A stretch of 64,000 nt of DNA from Ligustrum vulgare (GCA_963555705.1 OY743181.1:24990513-25054512); one strand, 5' to 3'. Numbered from the stretch's first letter, positions 33,977 to 47,400 are shown. Notes: generated by a model from the letters alone, not told the origin. Program-made: numbers and translations.

Positions 33977-34539
33977 TTAAAGGGTTACAATTCTTACTGA
34001 AATAGGATTTTCCCAATTCGAATTTTTACTTCCCCGAAATTAGGTCACAAAGTCCAACTAAAAATCTGCCAGAAATCTTGTATGATTGGAATCAATTTGT
34101 GGTAACATTCTTATCATATTTCATTCTTTTTTTACTTCTAATTACATCCAATTGACTCCTAACAATCTTCAAGTATCTCATCTGGTCCAAATCAACTATT
34201 GAATATTTGCAATTTGGTCCTTCTTCATTTGATTCTTACACTTTAGTCCTCGAGCTTCTAATTTTCTTCAATTTCTTTTCCAAATCCCAATAATCTTCAA
34301 TTGTGTCCTTGAATTTATGATTTCAACCTCTAGTTTCCATAATTTATCTCCATTTATTATCCAATTATTCCTTATTTGCTTCAACTGCAGTCTGCATCAT
34401 TTACTCGACTTTTATTTCTGAAGTATAAATAAATAATAACAAAATCAATAGTAAATATTCTAAAACGATGACAATAAATCATATTTTTAGGATAGAAATA
34501 AGTGTATAAAAAATACACTTATCAACAAGATAATAAAAC

Positions 34540-35463
34540 GACATAGTCTAGTAAATATTGTATATAATCTACCTCCTCAAAAGACCAATGTTTTTAAATT
34601 TGGCTATATTTATTTCCAGTTTTGTTTATTCACATATTGTTCCTGAGGGCCAATGAAAAATGATGTTTTTCACTCATTGTCTTTCATACTATTTGTTGGT
34701 TATTTATTAGATTCTAATGTAGCCATAGCAAGTTACTCTATTTGGAAAACTCCATTTCGATAATCAGCTATGTAAGTTGGATTCTCAACTAATATGATTA
34801 ATTTGTATTAGAATTTTGGAGGTATAGACTCCCTTGATGAATCATAATTCAATTTTAACTAGCAGTAGATAGCATGATAGATTTTTCTTTGCAATCTTCT
34901 CCACCTCCTATGTGGTACCCTAGCCGATTCTTAACAGCAACAAGAAATATAGAGTAACCATTCTACTTGACTTCCCATATAAGATCAGGAGTAAGAGAGC
35001 AAGCAGAGTCATATATTCAACATTCCCCAGTCTTTGCAGCATCTTGAATTATTCGAGTCTCTTTATTTAGTTCTGTAAATTCTGTCTTGCTAAAGTTAAA
35101 ATCTGTTCCCAGAGCCTCACACTAGATAGTCTCCTCATTTCGAGAAAACAAATCTAAGAGTAAACTACATTATTACTGAAGCAAAAATGATATATAGTGT
35201 TTCCCAGGTTGGTTGTTTATTTATATCATTGTGTGATGAAGGGCTGTCGAGCTAACACTTGCAGAGCACTTCCTTTCTGTATTGTTGGAGAAGTAACAAT
35301 ATTCTATCTGAATTTGATATCTGCGCATAAGAAAAGCAAATGCGTTACATTACGGTTCAACCTGATCATGAGCATGTTGAGAGCAAGCTAAAACAATGAA
35401 GACCAAGGTTTTAATTTTTAAATTACAATCCTAAACAGATAGAACCACAAGCTGGTGGGATTA
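34540..35463. other. Non-coding spacer
   Basis: No gene or repeat recognised; AT-rich. Confidence 0.4.
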
Positions 35464-35468
35464 AATGC

Positions 35469-36137
35469 CGTTTCGTGCGGAAACGCTTACCAAAGGGAAA
35501 TTCAGACGAATGTGTAAGGAACAAACCTCTCGAGACAAAGTCCCAACGAGGGGTGCTATATTGATGAAGATTACGGTGAAGACAAAATGCCTCCATGGGG
35601 CGCAAGCACACAAATTACACTAGGAGTTTGACGATAAAAGTAAAGATAAAGGAAATTACATATTCTCTTATTGAGATTTGATTGATTGGTCCTTCTAAAT
35701 GACTAATTTTTTACAATATATACAAATGCACAGATTTCCTTCAATTGCTGCCAATATTTGAATCTTTGGTTTGCCGCCTTGATTTGTAACATTCGCATGG
35801 ATTAACTTGCTTCCTCCACTTTGCATAACTGTTGACCACGTCCTCGTAACATCCACTTGACACGTTTTTCTAAGTAACTTCCATAATTCATCACCTCAAC
35901 TGCAATCTTCGTTAACAACTGGCCATGTGATCACAAGACAAGTGTCAAAACTTGCTCCCGCTCGCTCAATTGCCCAACGGCTTCATCGCTCACCCTGTCG
36001 TCCAAATATCTTATTTGTCGCACATTCTTCCAATCGTCCAACTTCTTGCCTATAATGAGTCTTTAACGTTGAGCCTCTTTTGGTATGTGCCAAGGTTTAG
36101 GCCTCTTGTATTTTTGAGTATTTTTTGGGCTTCAACA
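35469..36137 (-). repeat. 3' LTR of Tat element
   Basis: 669 bp, about as long as its partner. The outer end reads CG... (plus strand) where the partner has TG, so the terminal CA of the LTR is mutated after insertion. Adjacent AATTGGGGTAAT (minus strand, 36149-36138) is the polypurine tract. Confidence 0.88.
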
Positions 36138-36149
36138 ATTACCCCAATT

Positions 36150-37058
36150 ATGGCGGAATTAATGTTTATCCATTAATTTAAGGTCATATAAATCATTTCA
36201 ATGTGTCCCTTTTTCTAGAAATTCTCAGCATTCCGGTCTTCTTCCGTCTTTTCCAACATAGACAATTCAGATTCTACCTTTCTGCCTTCCTTTTCTCACA
36301 TAAAGAGGTGGATTCTTTCCCTATAAAAAGAGGATTTGGTTGCAGATACGTCTTTCATCCCTTTCTCCCGATCTTGTATGCCATTGCTATCATGTATATT
36401 CCCCCATATTTGACAGGTCTTTTGTTCCTATTCCTCCAGGATATGGACCATCTAACTTTCCTTTCCCAAGATCTGCTCTAAACATGCCTTTGGTATGGGA
36501 GATAGAGGAAATTATTTCTTGGCCGCGGAAGCTCCTTTCGGTATCTCTCTCCCTTGGGATCCCTTTACAGGGTCATCAGATGTAGAGGAATTGTCGGTAA
36601 GGGGGCTCGCCAGCCATCTCTTACTCCATGATCGACCAATGGCTTGCTGAGAGTGCTTCTCAGGCCGTTCATCCGTTGTTATTGCTTCCAGTGGATGCAT
36701 CCAAGAAGACGAAGATGGAAGCTTCACAAAGGTTGAGATGGAGGAAGGGGGAAGACCTACCAGGCGGGTCATCTTTGTTCACAAGCATGTTACCATTGTT
36801 GGGGTGACGAAGGTCGGTCTAAATAGGGGCGTCCTCTGTAATATTCGATAGGCAGTCTTCATTCTGTAGTAGTGGTAGGCAGTATCCGTTTCCCTATTGT
36901 TGCTGAGTGAGGTCCTGCTGGTTCTTTTTGTATTTGCAAAATGTATATAACCTTTTGAATAAAAGAAACATTTCTGTCATAGGCGCATCTTATTTTTATA
37001 TTTTCTTTTTCTTGTTTGTGCGATAATAGCACACCTTTCCCAGCGAAATACAATGTAT
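36150..37058 (-). other. Tat 3' non-coding region
   Basis: Between integrase and the 3' LTR. No intact gene; a Ser/Thr-rich fragment frame at 36512-36772 may be a remnant of an extra ORF, unassigned. Confidence 0.45.
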
Positions 37059-38547
37059 CTATATTTGTTCGTCCTCCCACACGGAAGGAACATATTTTTT
37101 CAAGTATTTGCCGTTGATGGATCTTATGTGTTTTGTGTTATCTAGATCTTCCAGATGATAAGCTCCATTGGGCAACACCCTGCTCACCCTGAACGGCCTT
37201 TCCCAATTAGGCGACCATTTTCCATATTTGAGTTTTTTACTTTCTAATGGGAGTATGGTTTTCCAGACCAAATCGCCCATGCTAAATAATTTGGCTATCA
37301 CTCTGTTGTTGTAATATTTAGCCACTTTTTGCTTTTGAACTTGCAATCTATCAAGGACGTCCAAATTTAATTCATCCAGTTCTAGAAGATTCTGAACCAT
37401 CAATTTTGCATAGTCGCTTTCGCACAGCTGGTTCTATAGACTTGTTCGATTTGATTGTACGTTGATCTTCATAGGTAGTACTGCTTCTTGTCCATAAGTT
37501 AGCTGAAATGGAGTTACACCTGTACTCGTTCGTGGAGACGTCCTGTAAGCCCACAAGGCATTGTTCAAGCATTCGTGTCAATTCCTGGCATTTTCGCCCA
37601 ACATTTTTCGTACAATGCTCTTCAAGGTTTTGTTGGACGACTCTGCTTGTCCGTTAGACTGAGCATAATAAGGCGTAGAGTTAACTAGCTTTCGTCCAAG
37701 AACTCCTTTACTAGATTTCCATTCAACGAGGTTCCATGATCTACCATTATGGTTTGTGGCACTCCGAACCTATAAATAATGTGGTCGCGAATGAATTCTA
37801 TGACATTTTTTTGGGAAATCTCTTTCAAAGGGACAGCCTCTACCCACTTAGTAAAAAGGTCCGTTGCCACAATGATGAACGTGTGTTGTTTGGACGATGG
37901 GGGATAAATCTTACCTATTAAATCGATGGCCCATCCTTTAAACGGCCAATGTTTAATAATATGCGACATTTCCCTAGCTGACGCCCTTTGGATTGGCCCG
38001 TGCCTCTGACACGCTAGGCAATTTTTTGCATATTGCATGCACGATTCTCCCATTTTGGACCAAAAATATCCATTCCTAATAATTAACCATCTTATTTTTT
38101 TCCGGCTAGATGGGCACCACATATCCTCTCATGGACTTCTGCCATAATGACCTTAGCTTCGCTCAAACTTATGTATTTTAATAGCACCCCGTCTGAGCGT
38201 TTCTTGTATATTTGTTCGTCTATGAGGACATAATTCAATGCGCGCAACTTCATTTTCCTGTCATTTGTTCTATCGGGTTCTGCCAAAAATTTCTTTACTT
38301 CTTCTCTCCAATCCATTGTGTCCTCGGTTTGTATACAATGAATGTTGTTTTCCTTTATCCTCCTTTGTATGGAAAGCAATATTATTTCGTACTCACAAGT
38401 TGTTGTTGCATTCATCACCTTTGAATACCCTGAAGCGACTTGGGCTAATTCGTTTACTATACCATTGTAAATCCTGCTTATGTATTGAAGCTCCACTTGA
38501 TCAAATTCCTCTAAAAGTTCTTGGGCTAGCTCGTATTGCTTTATCAC
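37059..38547 (-). pseudogene. Tat integrase, broken
   Basis: Pieces in order: linker and zinc domain (EVHERICGAHLAGKK, MQYAKNCLACQRHG), catalytic core with the first two Asp (WAIDLIG; IMVDHGTS), core end and C-terminal domain (VAKYYNNRV, GDLVWKTILPLESKK, GKWSPNWERPFRV). Several frame changes and stops, for example at 38092-38122 and 37685, and the third acidic residue region is disrupted. It would join cDNA to host DNA if intact. Confidence 0.85.
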
Positions 38548-38588
38548 AGAATTGCTCTGGCACTTGAAGTCACCTGTTAGTTGGTATA

Positions 38589-40309
38589 TTACCAGCTGGG
38601 AATCCCCCGGATAACCACATTCTTCACTTTCAGCTCTACTAATAGTTCTAGCTCTGTGATCAATGCCTCGTACTCAGCTTGATTGTTGGTAAATGTCCCT
38701 TCCAAGGTGAGATCATATTTGTAATAGACTCCCAGGGGATTTATTAAAACTATATCAACCCCCGCGCCCTGGCAAGTTTTTGATCCATCGAAATATAAAA
38801 CCCAAGGCTTCGTCTCGAGCGAATCCACTTCTAAACTAACCTTCTTGAGCAAGACAAAGTTTTTCTATAGCTGAATAATTACATTCAAAATTCGTTAATT
38901 GTCTGCTTAAGTAATAAATCGCTCTCTCCTCGTCCAATTAGTCTTCTTGCGCAACCATTCCGGCTATAGATCCTTGCTCCGCCGATATATAGACTTTCAT
39001 TGGTTTCCCGTGAATTGGTGATACCAGCACAGGCAGATTTGACAAATATGTCTTTAGGCTGTCGAAAGCCTTTTAGTGTTCCTCTCGCCAGACAAATTCA
39101 TCTTGATTTTTCAACTTTAAAAGTGGCGAAAAAACTTTCGTTCGCCCTGCACAATTAGAAATAAAACGCCTTTGAAAATTTACCTGACCTAGGAACTTTT
39201 GCAATTCCTTTTTATTGGCAGGCGATTTTGCTTCTAGAATGGCCCTCGCTTTATTTTTGTCAAGTTCGACCACCAAACGCACATTTTAAAGGGTTTAGCT
39301 TCAGGTTGTACTGCTTCATTCGTTCAAATGAACGTCTTAGTTGCAGAAAATGGTCTTTTTCCTTCATTGACTTTACAACGATATCATATACATATACCTC
39401 AATAAATTCTCCAATCATGTCATGAAAGATTAAATTCATTGCCCTTTGATAAGTGGCCCCAACGTTTTTTAGGCCGAAGGTCATGACTACCCACTCAAAA
39501 CATCCTAAGGCCCCTGGGCATCTAAAAGCCGTTTTATACACGTCTTCGTTAGCTATGTAAATTTGGTTGTATCTAGAATACCCATCCATGAAAGAATACA
39601 TGACATGCCCCGCAGTTGATTCTACCAAGGAATCTACCGTTGGCATAGGATACTCATCTTTAGGCGTGTCTAAATTTAGATTCCTAAAATCTATGCACAC
39701 CCTCATGCTACCGTTCTTTTTAGACACGAGCACAATATTAGGTAACCATTCTACATACCTGGCCGTTCTAATAAATCCGGCCTTTAAAAGACGTTCTATT
39801 TCTTTTTTTACTTCAGGTAATACATTAGGGGCAAAACGCCTAGGTGGTTGCTTATGTGGCTTAAAATTATGCTTAGTTGGCAATCTGTGCTCCACCAAAT
39901 TCCTATCTAAACCAGGCATGTGTTCGTATTCTCAAGCAAAACAATCTCTGTATTCTTTTAACAAAGTAATCAATGTATCACTTACCTTTCTACTGAGCGT
40001 TTGGCTGATGAACGTTGGGCGTTCTTCCCTTTTGTCGCCAATGTTCACTTTTACTAGAGGGTCTTGCGTTTGAGCGTGCCCCTGTTTAGACATCCCTATT
40101 GCTCCATCGTCCAGGCTTTTTGCGAGCAACTCTTCCTCCAAACAATCTACCTTGTAGATCTTTCCGCCAGCATCCTGCTCCAACTCAAAAATGGCCAACT
40201 TGCACTTGAGTGTTGCCAATGCTTCTGCCTCTTTCATCTTTTTTGCCTTTTCTTCAGACTTGTCATTGAAAGCCATTGGTCTGGATTTTGAGGCCCGAAA
40301 ATCGGCCAT
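38589..40309 (-). pseudogene. Tat RT, RNase H and archaeal-type RNase H, broken
   Basis: RT: KKEIERLLKAGFIRTARYVEW, VCIDFRNLNLDTPKDEYPMP, MTFGLKNVGATYQRAM. The catalytic box reads VYVYDIV: the first Asp of YVDD is Tyr (codon 39388-39386). First RNase H (38860-39010: YISAEQGSIAGMV, ERAIYYLSRQLTNFE) has an in-frame stop between these motifs. A second, archaeal-type RNase H (LYFDGSKTCQGAG, TNNQAEYEALITELELL) at 38852-38589 is the hallmark of Tat/Ogre elements. Stops and shifts separate the pieces. Confidence 0.88.
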
Positions 40310-40410
40310 ATTTCCTTTTTGCTGATTGCTTATTATGATTCCTCGATCACTTTTATGCCAATGACTGGGTTCTCGAGGGCCACTATATTTGCCCTCATTT
40401 GGTTGAACAT

Positions 40411-41489
40411 CTATGTTAGGGCGTCAACCGAGAATGGTTCTTCGCTTAGCGCAACGGCTTGAGTTTCTTCTCCCTCTTGCACTACTCTAACAGGCCCATA
40501 ATTCCCCTCATACATGAATCTTTCTATAGAGTTCGCTTCCGCTATGAATGGCCTATGATCTGTCTGTATCACTTCCGCTTCTCCTTCATCATTCCAGAAT
40601 ACTAAACACTGGTGGAGCGATGAAGGTATGCACCAGCTCCCATGGATCCAATCTCTCCCTAAAAGTACGTTATAGCTGGTAGGACCATCTATCATGAAGA
40701 AAACTGTGGTCCTTGTTGTAGTCACCACGGTAACGTCCAATGGCATCACCCCTTTGGCCGACGTCACCCCCCATTGAAGCTTGTGAGGATAACTTCTGTA
40801 GGGATCATATCATCCTCCTTTTTCGTAAATCTTCTCATCATTCTGGATGGGATGGTATTTATAGCGGTCCCGTTGTCTATAAGAACCTTTGACACAGGAA
40901 TTCCATTAATCTGGGCCTTCACATATAATGGCCTCAAATGCTTGGTTAGTTTAGTGGAGGGTTTCCTAAAGATAACCTTTTCTGCTGCATCGATCTCTAA
41001 TTCCTGACCATCCTCCTTTATTTTGATTATTTTCTTTATTTTGGCTTGCAACACTTCTTGCCCTTCACACTGGTCTCCCAACTCTCCATCCGTGAACCAT
41101 TTGGTAGGAGGAGGAAGTATCCTAGGAGGAGACCCATACTTTTTAGCACGTGGAACTCTCGTTTTCTTCTTGGGCGTTCCGTATAGTACGTAAAAATCGA
41201 ACGCTCGCCCAGAGGGCTCGCCCAATAAATCTACTTCATGCACGCCTTCTGGATACAACTGCTTTAACAACACATTGTGTGACACCCCTCTTTTCCTAAC
41301 TTCCACCTCCAAATCGATTTCTTCTTCAATGTCTGTCATGCTATCGTCCTCTTCTTCATAATCTACCTCCTGGGACGTTTGGTCCCCTTCACATATCAAT
41401 TCGCAAGCTGTTTCTTCATTTTCTCCACCCTCTTCTTCTATATCCTCTTCGTTCCTAAATTCATTGGCCAGTATATAGTTGTTAGCCAT
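40411..41489 (-). pseudogene. Tat protease region, broken
   Basis: An acidic linker (EEDIEEEGGENEE, EEEDDSMTDIEEEI) leads to a retropepsin whose active-site motif reads VLIDNGTAINTIP, followed by YNVLLGRDWIHG in a second frame (40767-40411). The two frames meet at about 40764, indicating a frameshift. Confidence 0.8.
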
Positions 41490-44074
41490 AACTGGGGGTA
41501 ATGTCTCGAACTAAATGATGGTAGCTCGCTTTGGTTGTTCTTCATCTCTTTCTTCTTTGCTGCTGTCGAACTTTGATTTCTCGATGGGACGTCCAGACGC
41601 TTTCTTCATTGATCCCTCTGTGCTGTTTCCTTTGTCACTATCAAATTTACTTTGGTCAGCTTCCCGAGTCAGCTTTGGCATGCCTAGGGACAACGCCCCT
41701 TGTTGACGCCTCATCATTCTGCCGTTGCTCCTCTGAAAACGCCTTTGCTGTGTCCTGGTCATTTCATTTAAGGGCACAACTCGCCCAACATTGTACTGGA
41801 ACGAATGCCAGACATTTGATTGGCGTGGCCGCGGCCTAAATGTTTTCCTGTGATTTATTGGCCATAACTACCTTTCTTGAGACGGTGTTACACGCGTGTC
41901 TGGGCCTCGTCCTCTATCGGGATGGAAACTCGACATAACTCTGGAATGAGCGTGAAATCCCTACACTTTGGTTCCTTCCACAGACTTACCCACTTCTCCT
42001 TTGCACCTATCACACAAGACACTCCCTTCTCCTTGGTATTCTTTTCCCTTGAGTCGTTCAAACACTTTGGGATGCTACTGTTCATCTTCTGCTTCATCAT
42101 CAATTACCAGTTTGAACTTTGGCAACTTCTAGGAAAAATCAGTTTTCATCATGTTCACTACAAGCGGTTGCGGGAAGGGGTTCTCATCCACCTCCATCTT
42201 TTTCTTAGGCTCAAGTGTGATCCTTCTTGACTCGATGGTTTCCTGCAATACGTACCAAAAAACCAAACAATTGTTAGTCGTATGGGACCATGCATTATGC
42301 CATTTACAGTATTTTTTACCCTTAGTTTGTTCAGGGTTTGGCAACTTATGTTTATTGCTCAACTTGATTTTCTTATCCTTATATAACATGTCGAATATAA
42401 GGTCGGCCTTACTAACGTCGAAATAAAATATCTTAGCCTTCTTATTTTTCTCTTCTACAGGCTCATTTTTTATTATCACTCTAGATTTTGCTGCCAAGGG
42501 ACAAGCATATGGGTCCCCTTTTACTAGCTCGGCCAAGCATACTTCGGTCTGGTCGACATATCCGTCACCTACCGTGTGTATGTCAAAATTTGGGTCTCTA
42601 TAAAAAGTCCCTTTACTAGAATTTTTCATTTTCTCTTCGTCTTTCAGCAAACGCTCATATCGTATTACGTTAGTGCTCAACTGAAATAGGTCAGGGAACT
42701 CCCTATCTTGGAATTTCTTCTTGAGGTCAAAACTCAGGTAACTCTGAGCGATTCTAACGAATTCTTTTTTCGGCAGGGGTACAAAGCATTTACTCCTAGT
42801 CGTTTTAAATCGTTGGAGAAAGCTTTCGGCCCACTCAGTGGGCATTTGCCTTAGACTGGACAAATCGGCCAGAGTTACCTTCGATTCCGTTTTATAGAAC
42901 TGGGCGTGGAACAGTTGTTCTAAATGTTGCCACGTTTACACAGAATTCGCTGGCAGGTTAATGAACCAAGAGAAAGCCATCCTTGTTAAGGAACTTGGGA
43001 ACAGTCTCATCTTATGATAATTGGTCACCTCTCCACACTGCAGCGTGAATCTCCCTATGTGCTATAGCGTGGAGAGCTCCCCCAAACCCGTGAATAGAGA
43101 GAATTCTGGCACTTTGTAACTCCTAGGCCAGGGATAAGCTTGATCCACCCAATCTAGGTATGGCTTAGTGTAACTCGGCCTAACATAAGGGCGCATCCCC
43201 ACTGCCATTTGATCTCGTACCATCTCAGCGACTTGATCCCTTAACAAGACGTTGGGATCATAAGGGAGTCCTATAGGTTGATTTCCCCCTGGTGGTGATT
43301 GTGGCCTGACGTTTGGCACAGGGTTTGATAAAGGAGTTGGAGCGCAATTACCATTGGTGAAGTTGCCATTATTCGGCCCAATGTGGTTACTGTTCCCTCC
43401 ATCGTTAAGATGTGGGACATTTTGTCCATTGTTTTGGACATTATTCCGAGTTACTGGGTTACTCCCCAAGTTCGTAACTGGGTCACCCCCTAAGTTTAGC
43501 ACTGGGTTACCCCCCAAGTTCGAAGTTGGGTTACCCCCAAGCTTGGCATTGCATTACTCCCTAAGTTTGAAGTTGGGTTACCCCCCAAGTTTGAAGTCGG
43601 GTTACCCCCCAAGTTTGGCACTGGATTCCCCCCCAAGTTTGAAGTGGACGGTCCAAAAGGTCATTTTGTCCCCTGATTTGGACTTGAGGTTGGGGAACTA
43701 TGTCCTCCAATCGTCCTGGATTGAAAATGATGTCCTATATTTGGAAAGGTTGATTGAACGACTTGGCCTGTCAACTTATTCATATTATCATGCAATATTT
43801 TTAGTTGTTTGGCCATATTATCAAATTGCTCCTTCTCTCTTTGAATAAACATTTCCATATTATGGACATATTGTAGATTTACCTGTTCAACCACGTCTTG
43901 AGCGAGTTCACCGAACAGCGCGCGCATGGTTCGAGGACTCAAATCCGTCATGGGCTCATAACGGCTATGACTTTCTCCCTCCGTTCCTGGAGGGCTTTGT
44001 TCCTCCTCATTTCTTTCAATTATAGATGGGAGATGATGGCTTGTTGTTTCCTTATCGGAATTCTTGTGAGGCAT
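41490..44074 (-). pseudogene. Tat gag, broken
   Basis: Starts at the ATG at 44074 near the primer site (MPHKNSDKETTSHH). The N-terminus contains a repeat-rich NLGGNPV segment encoded by a minisatellite (43430-43650). The middle has the gag landmark WVDQAYPWPRSYKVPEFSLF and then WAESFLQRFKTTRSKC...LFQLSTNVIRYERLL. A knuckle-like CKWHNAWSHTTNNC is at about 42300. Frames break near 43660, 43062 and 42129. Confidence 0.8.
43430..43650. repeat. 24-bp minisatellite in Tat gag
   Basis: About nine diverged copies of GGGTTACCCCCCAAGTTTGAAGTT. On the sense (minus) strand they read as Asn-Leu-Gly-Gly-Asn-Pro-type octapeptides. Some copies have gained or lost a C in the CCCCCC run, which shifts the frame. 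Confidence 0.9.
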
Positions 44075-44133
44075 GATGGTTCACTTAGTATCTTCAAAGA
44101 CGCACCAAATCGTCCCACCGAGTGGGCCAATCT

Positions 44134-44802
44134 TGTTTTGCGCGGAAACGCTTACCAAAGGGGAATTCAGACGAATGTGTAAGGAACAAACCTCTTGAGA
44201 CAAAGTCCCAACTAGGGGTGCTATATTGATGAAGATTACGGTAAAGACAAAACGCTTTCAAGGGGCGTAAGCACACAAATTACACTAAGAGTTTGACGAT
44301 AAAAGTAAAGATAAAGGAAATTACATATTCTCTTGTTGAAATTTGATTGATTGGTCATTCTAAATGACTAATTTTTTACAATATATACAAATGCACAGAT
44401 TTCCTTCAACTGGTGCCAATATTTAAATCTTTGGTTTGCCGCCTTGATTTATAACATTCCCATGGATTAACTTGCTTCCTCCACGTTGTATAATTGTTGC
44501 CCACGTCCTCGTAACATCCACTTGCCACGTTGCTCTAAGTAACTTCCGTAATTCATCACCTCAACTGCAATCTTCGTTAACAACTGGCCATGTGATCATA
44601 AGACAAGTGTCAAAACTTGCTCCCGCTCGCTCAATCACCCAACGGCTTCATCGCTCGCCCTGTCGCCCAAATATCTTATTTTCCGCACAATCGCCCAATC
44701 GTCCAACTTCTTGCCTATAATGAGTCTTTAACGTTGGGCCTCTTTTGGTATGGGCCAAGGTTTAGGCCTCTTGTATTTTTGGATATTTTTTGGGCGTCAA
44801 CA
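44134..44802 (-). repeat. 5' LTR of Tat element
   Basis: 669 bp, TGTTGACGCCC...CGCGCAAAACA on the minus strand. Followed inward by TTGGCCCACTCGGTGGGACG (44129-44110 region), the primer-site region. It has the TTGGCGCC...GTGGGA look of Tat elements, but I cannot assign the tRNA with certainty. Confidence 0.88.
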
Positions 44803-45012
44803 AATGCAAAACATAAGTGCCAAAAAGTAGTCACTATGAAGTAAATTGAATAGTCAAAAAATAAAATTAATGTTTCGATTGAAGCACATTAGGTTATGAG
44901 AGTCAATTTTCGAGCATGTCGAGCCTATGAGAAGATAGTCCATCTCTTCTCCTTAGTTTATCTGTCTATTTTTGGAACCTTGTATCAAGAATCAGAGAAC
45001 GAGAGGCAAATT

Positions 45013-45538
45013 TCATATGAGCGTTTGCAAAATTACCCAACTTTTTGTATTATAATTAAGTTTACGTCATTTTAAAAAATCGCTGAAAAATACGTCATTT
45101 TTATTTTTATTTTTTTTTACTAAAAAATACTTTCTTTATCACAAATATCATATTATGAAACTTATGATACTTTTAAGTATTACAACATGATACTTGTGAT
45201 AATTTCAAACTTTTGATATCATAACTTGAAACTTTTTCAAATTTTTATAACACTTAGTGCGGAACTTTAGTATCACACCTTGAAACTTTCAGATACTTTC
45301 ATTATATTCAGTCAGATATTTCATCAAACATGTTATAGAATTGGTGAAAACTTTTCAACAACACACCGAGCCTCGTCAAGGAAATGAGAGGTGGCACGGC
45401 GGTGATGACGAGATCTTGGTGAGAATATTGTAAGTTTTTTAAGAGAAAAAGGAAAAATAAGTAAAAATAATTAAAATACTAATGTAAGTAAAATTTCAAT
45501 AAAGAATAAAAATGTAGTATGGAGTGCAATTATCCCTA
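45013..45538. mobile_element. Possible MULE-type MITE with GATAC repeats
   Basis: The right end, inverted, reads GGGATAATTGCACTCC, as in MULE-like MITEs. The left end has GCGTTTGCAAAATTACCC. Flanks TATTTTCAT and AAATTTCAT are a weak 9-bp match. Multiple GATAC/GTATC motifs as in the element at 10805-11098. Boundaries tentative. Confidence 0.35.
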
Positions 45539-45879
45539 TTTTCATAACATAAATCTCAGCGTTGATAGTTGCTACAAGAAGCCTGTTGCATTCCTTTCAT
45601 AACATAAGAAAGGAGGATTCATTTTCTTGTACTTCAAGAACAACTCAACAAATTTATCAAGGAATTAGACAATCCTTGTGGCGTTCAACAGCCTTGGTTC
45701 TTGTTCCGCATCGTCAATCTTGTGTCGTGAATATTGGGTTAAGATCATATCGTCTAAATTTATCTTTTCTATTCATTGTTTTTAGTTTGGTTCTGGTTAT
45801 TTCTGAATTTAGATATTTCTCATTGTTTTTGTTGTTATCCTATGTTTTCATCGTGTTTCCTAAAAGGAACCGCATCAGG

Positions 45880-45891
45880 TGGTATCAGAGC
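45880..45891 (+). promoter_or_regulatory. tRNA-iMet primer site of a decayed plus-strand retroelement
   Basis: GGTGGTATCAGAGCTTGG after CCGCATCA looks like an LTR end plus primer site. About 390 bp downstream is ATGTCTGGCAGTCGATG (46297), a plausible remnant gag start. No pol is attached. Confidence 0.5.
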
Positions 45892-47400
45892 TTGGATCTA
45901 AATTCAGACCTTGATATTTCTTGATTTTTTTCTTTGTTTTTTTTGTTTTCTTGTTCTTCGTGTCTTCATAGTTTTCTTTAGTTTTGATCCATTTGAAAAT
46001 CTCACAAAAAAAAAAAAAACCAAACGTGTTTATTTTACTCAATTCTTATCGTTTTTTTTGTCATACTCTTAATCGAATTTTCAGATAAAAAAATCTGAAA
46101 ATTCATTAAAATTTCAGGAATATTCCTAATATTTCTCAAATATCAATTTTCTTTGTCTTGTTCTTGTCTTCCATTTTTTTCCTACTTCTTGAATCTTTGA
46201 TTGGCTCTTTGGGTACTTGAAAAAGGATCGAGAGTGATACACGAGCTAAAACAAATACGTGAGGAAAGTTTTTATTTGATTTTTGATAACTAACAATGTC
46301 TGGCAGTCGATGATCATCTTCTTCATTAGTTGGTGACAACAAAGAAATGGGTAGGAGGGAGTCAGCAGCCTCATCGATGAATCACCACAACTGGATAATC
46401 ACACAACTGTCTTTTTCACCACTCAATTGGGCAAATAATTGTTGGTTCGATTATGGTTTTGGAAGAACCAACTTCGAACCGAACCGTTGCCACCACTAGT
46501 TGTAAATTACAAATACGAATAACGTGATTTTTGGGGCTCCCCAACGTGACCCCACACGCCATCCCGTGGGGGATTGGAACTGTGATAGACTATGTCTAGT
46601 AACGTGACAAGAAAAGAAAAATAATCATTGTCAGGAGAATATGTAAATGTAGAGGTTTTGTCTGTTAAATCATGTGATTCTGTATTTGTAATTTGGTAAA
46701 ATGAAATAAAACTTTTTAAATTAAGTGCACACAAATAAAAATAAATAAAAATTTAAGGAAATGAAAGAACGAAAACATAATTAATCAATATAATAATCAA
46801 ACCACAACCAATTTAGTAAAATTAAATACAAATATTTAATTTAAGTCCACAAAGAGGTTTAATTAAAAAAAAAAAAAAGGATCACCACCCGTGATTGAAA
46901 AGCAGGGAATATTTTTGGTTTATGCATAATATTATTTTATTGATAAATGTGATTGAAAATAAGAGAAAAATTTAAAGGGGGCCAAATGGGGGCTTATTAT
47001 AATATATTTCTCTAAACCAATTTTTAATCACACATTTTTCAAATCTCATTTCAACTATGTTGACAATTGAAATTTAAGTATTTCAAGCCAAAAAAGAAGT
47101 ATGTGTCAATTATGTAAAAGAAAATTTAAGTTAAAGATGTGGGTTTCAAATCGTGTATAATCTAGACTACACGTAAAGTTTCTTATATAAATTTAGTATT
47201 GACTTAAAATTACCAAAGTTGGGATCCTATTACGAGTCACTCTCCCCGATATTTATAGGGAAAAAAGAGTTAAGCTAGCTTGACTAGCTGACATTAATCC
47301 CCAACCGAACTACTTGAGTTCTTACAAAGTACAAAGTAATTGACTTTTAACTAGTTAAATTGTCATAATATCAGAGTAATCGTCGGAAGAATGGTGGTTC
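45892..47400. other. Spacer with retroelement debris
   Basis: No intact gene. 46290-46500 may be a decayed gag 5' end; 46500-47400 is AT-rich, unassigned. Confidence 0.4.

Larger units (their letters stand above)
35469..44802 (-). mobile_element. Complete Tat-type Ty3/gypsy retrotransposon
   Basis: Two 669-bp LTRs (35469-36137 and 44134-44802) in direct orientation, flanked by a perfect 5-bp target duplication AATGC (35464-35468 and 44803-44807). Internal order on the minus strand is gag, protease, RT, RNase H, archaeal-type RNase H, integrase, the Tat/Ogre plan. All coding regions carry stops or shifts. The 9334-bp unit is structurally complete but cannot be autonomous. Confidence 0.9.

Noticed and set aside
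35197..36585. Plus-strand ORFs of 60-90 aa around the Tat 3' LTR
   Set aside because: Antisense to the element and overlapping the LTR; no conserved domain.
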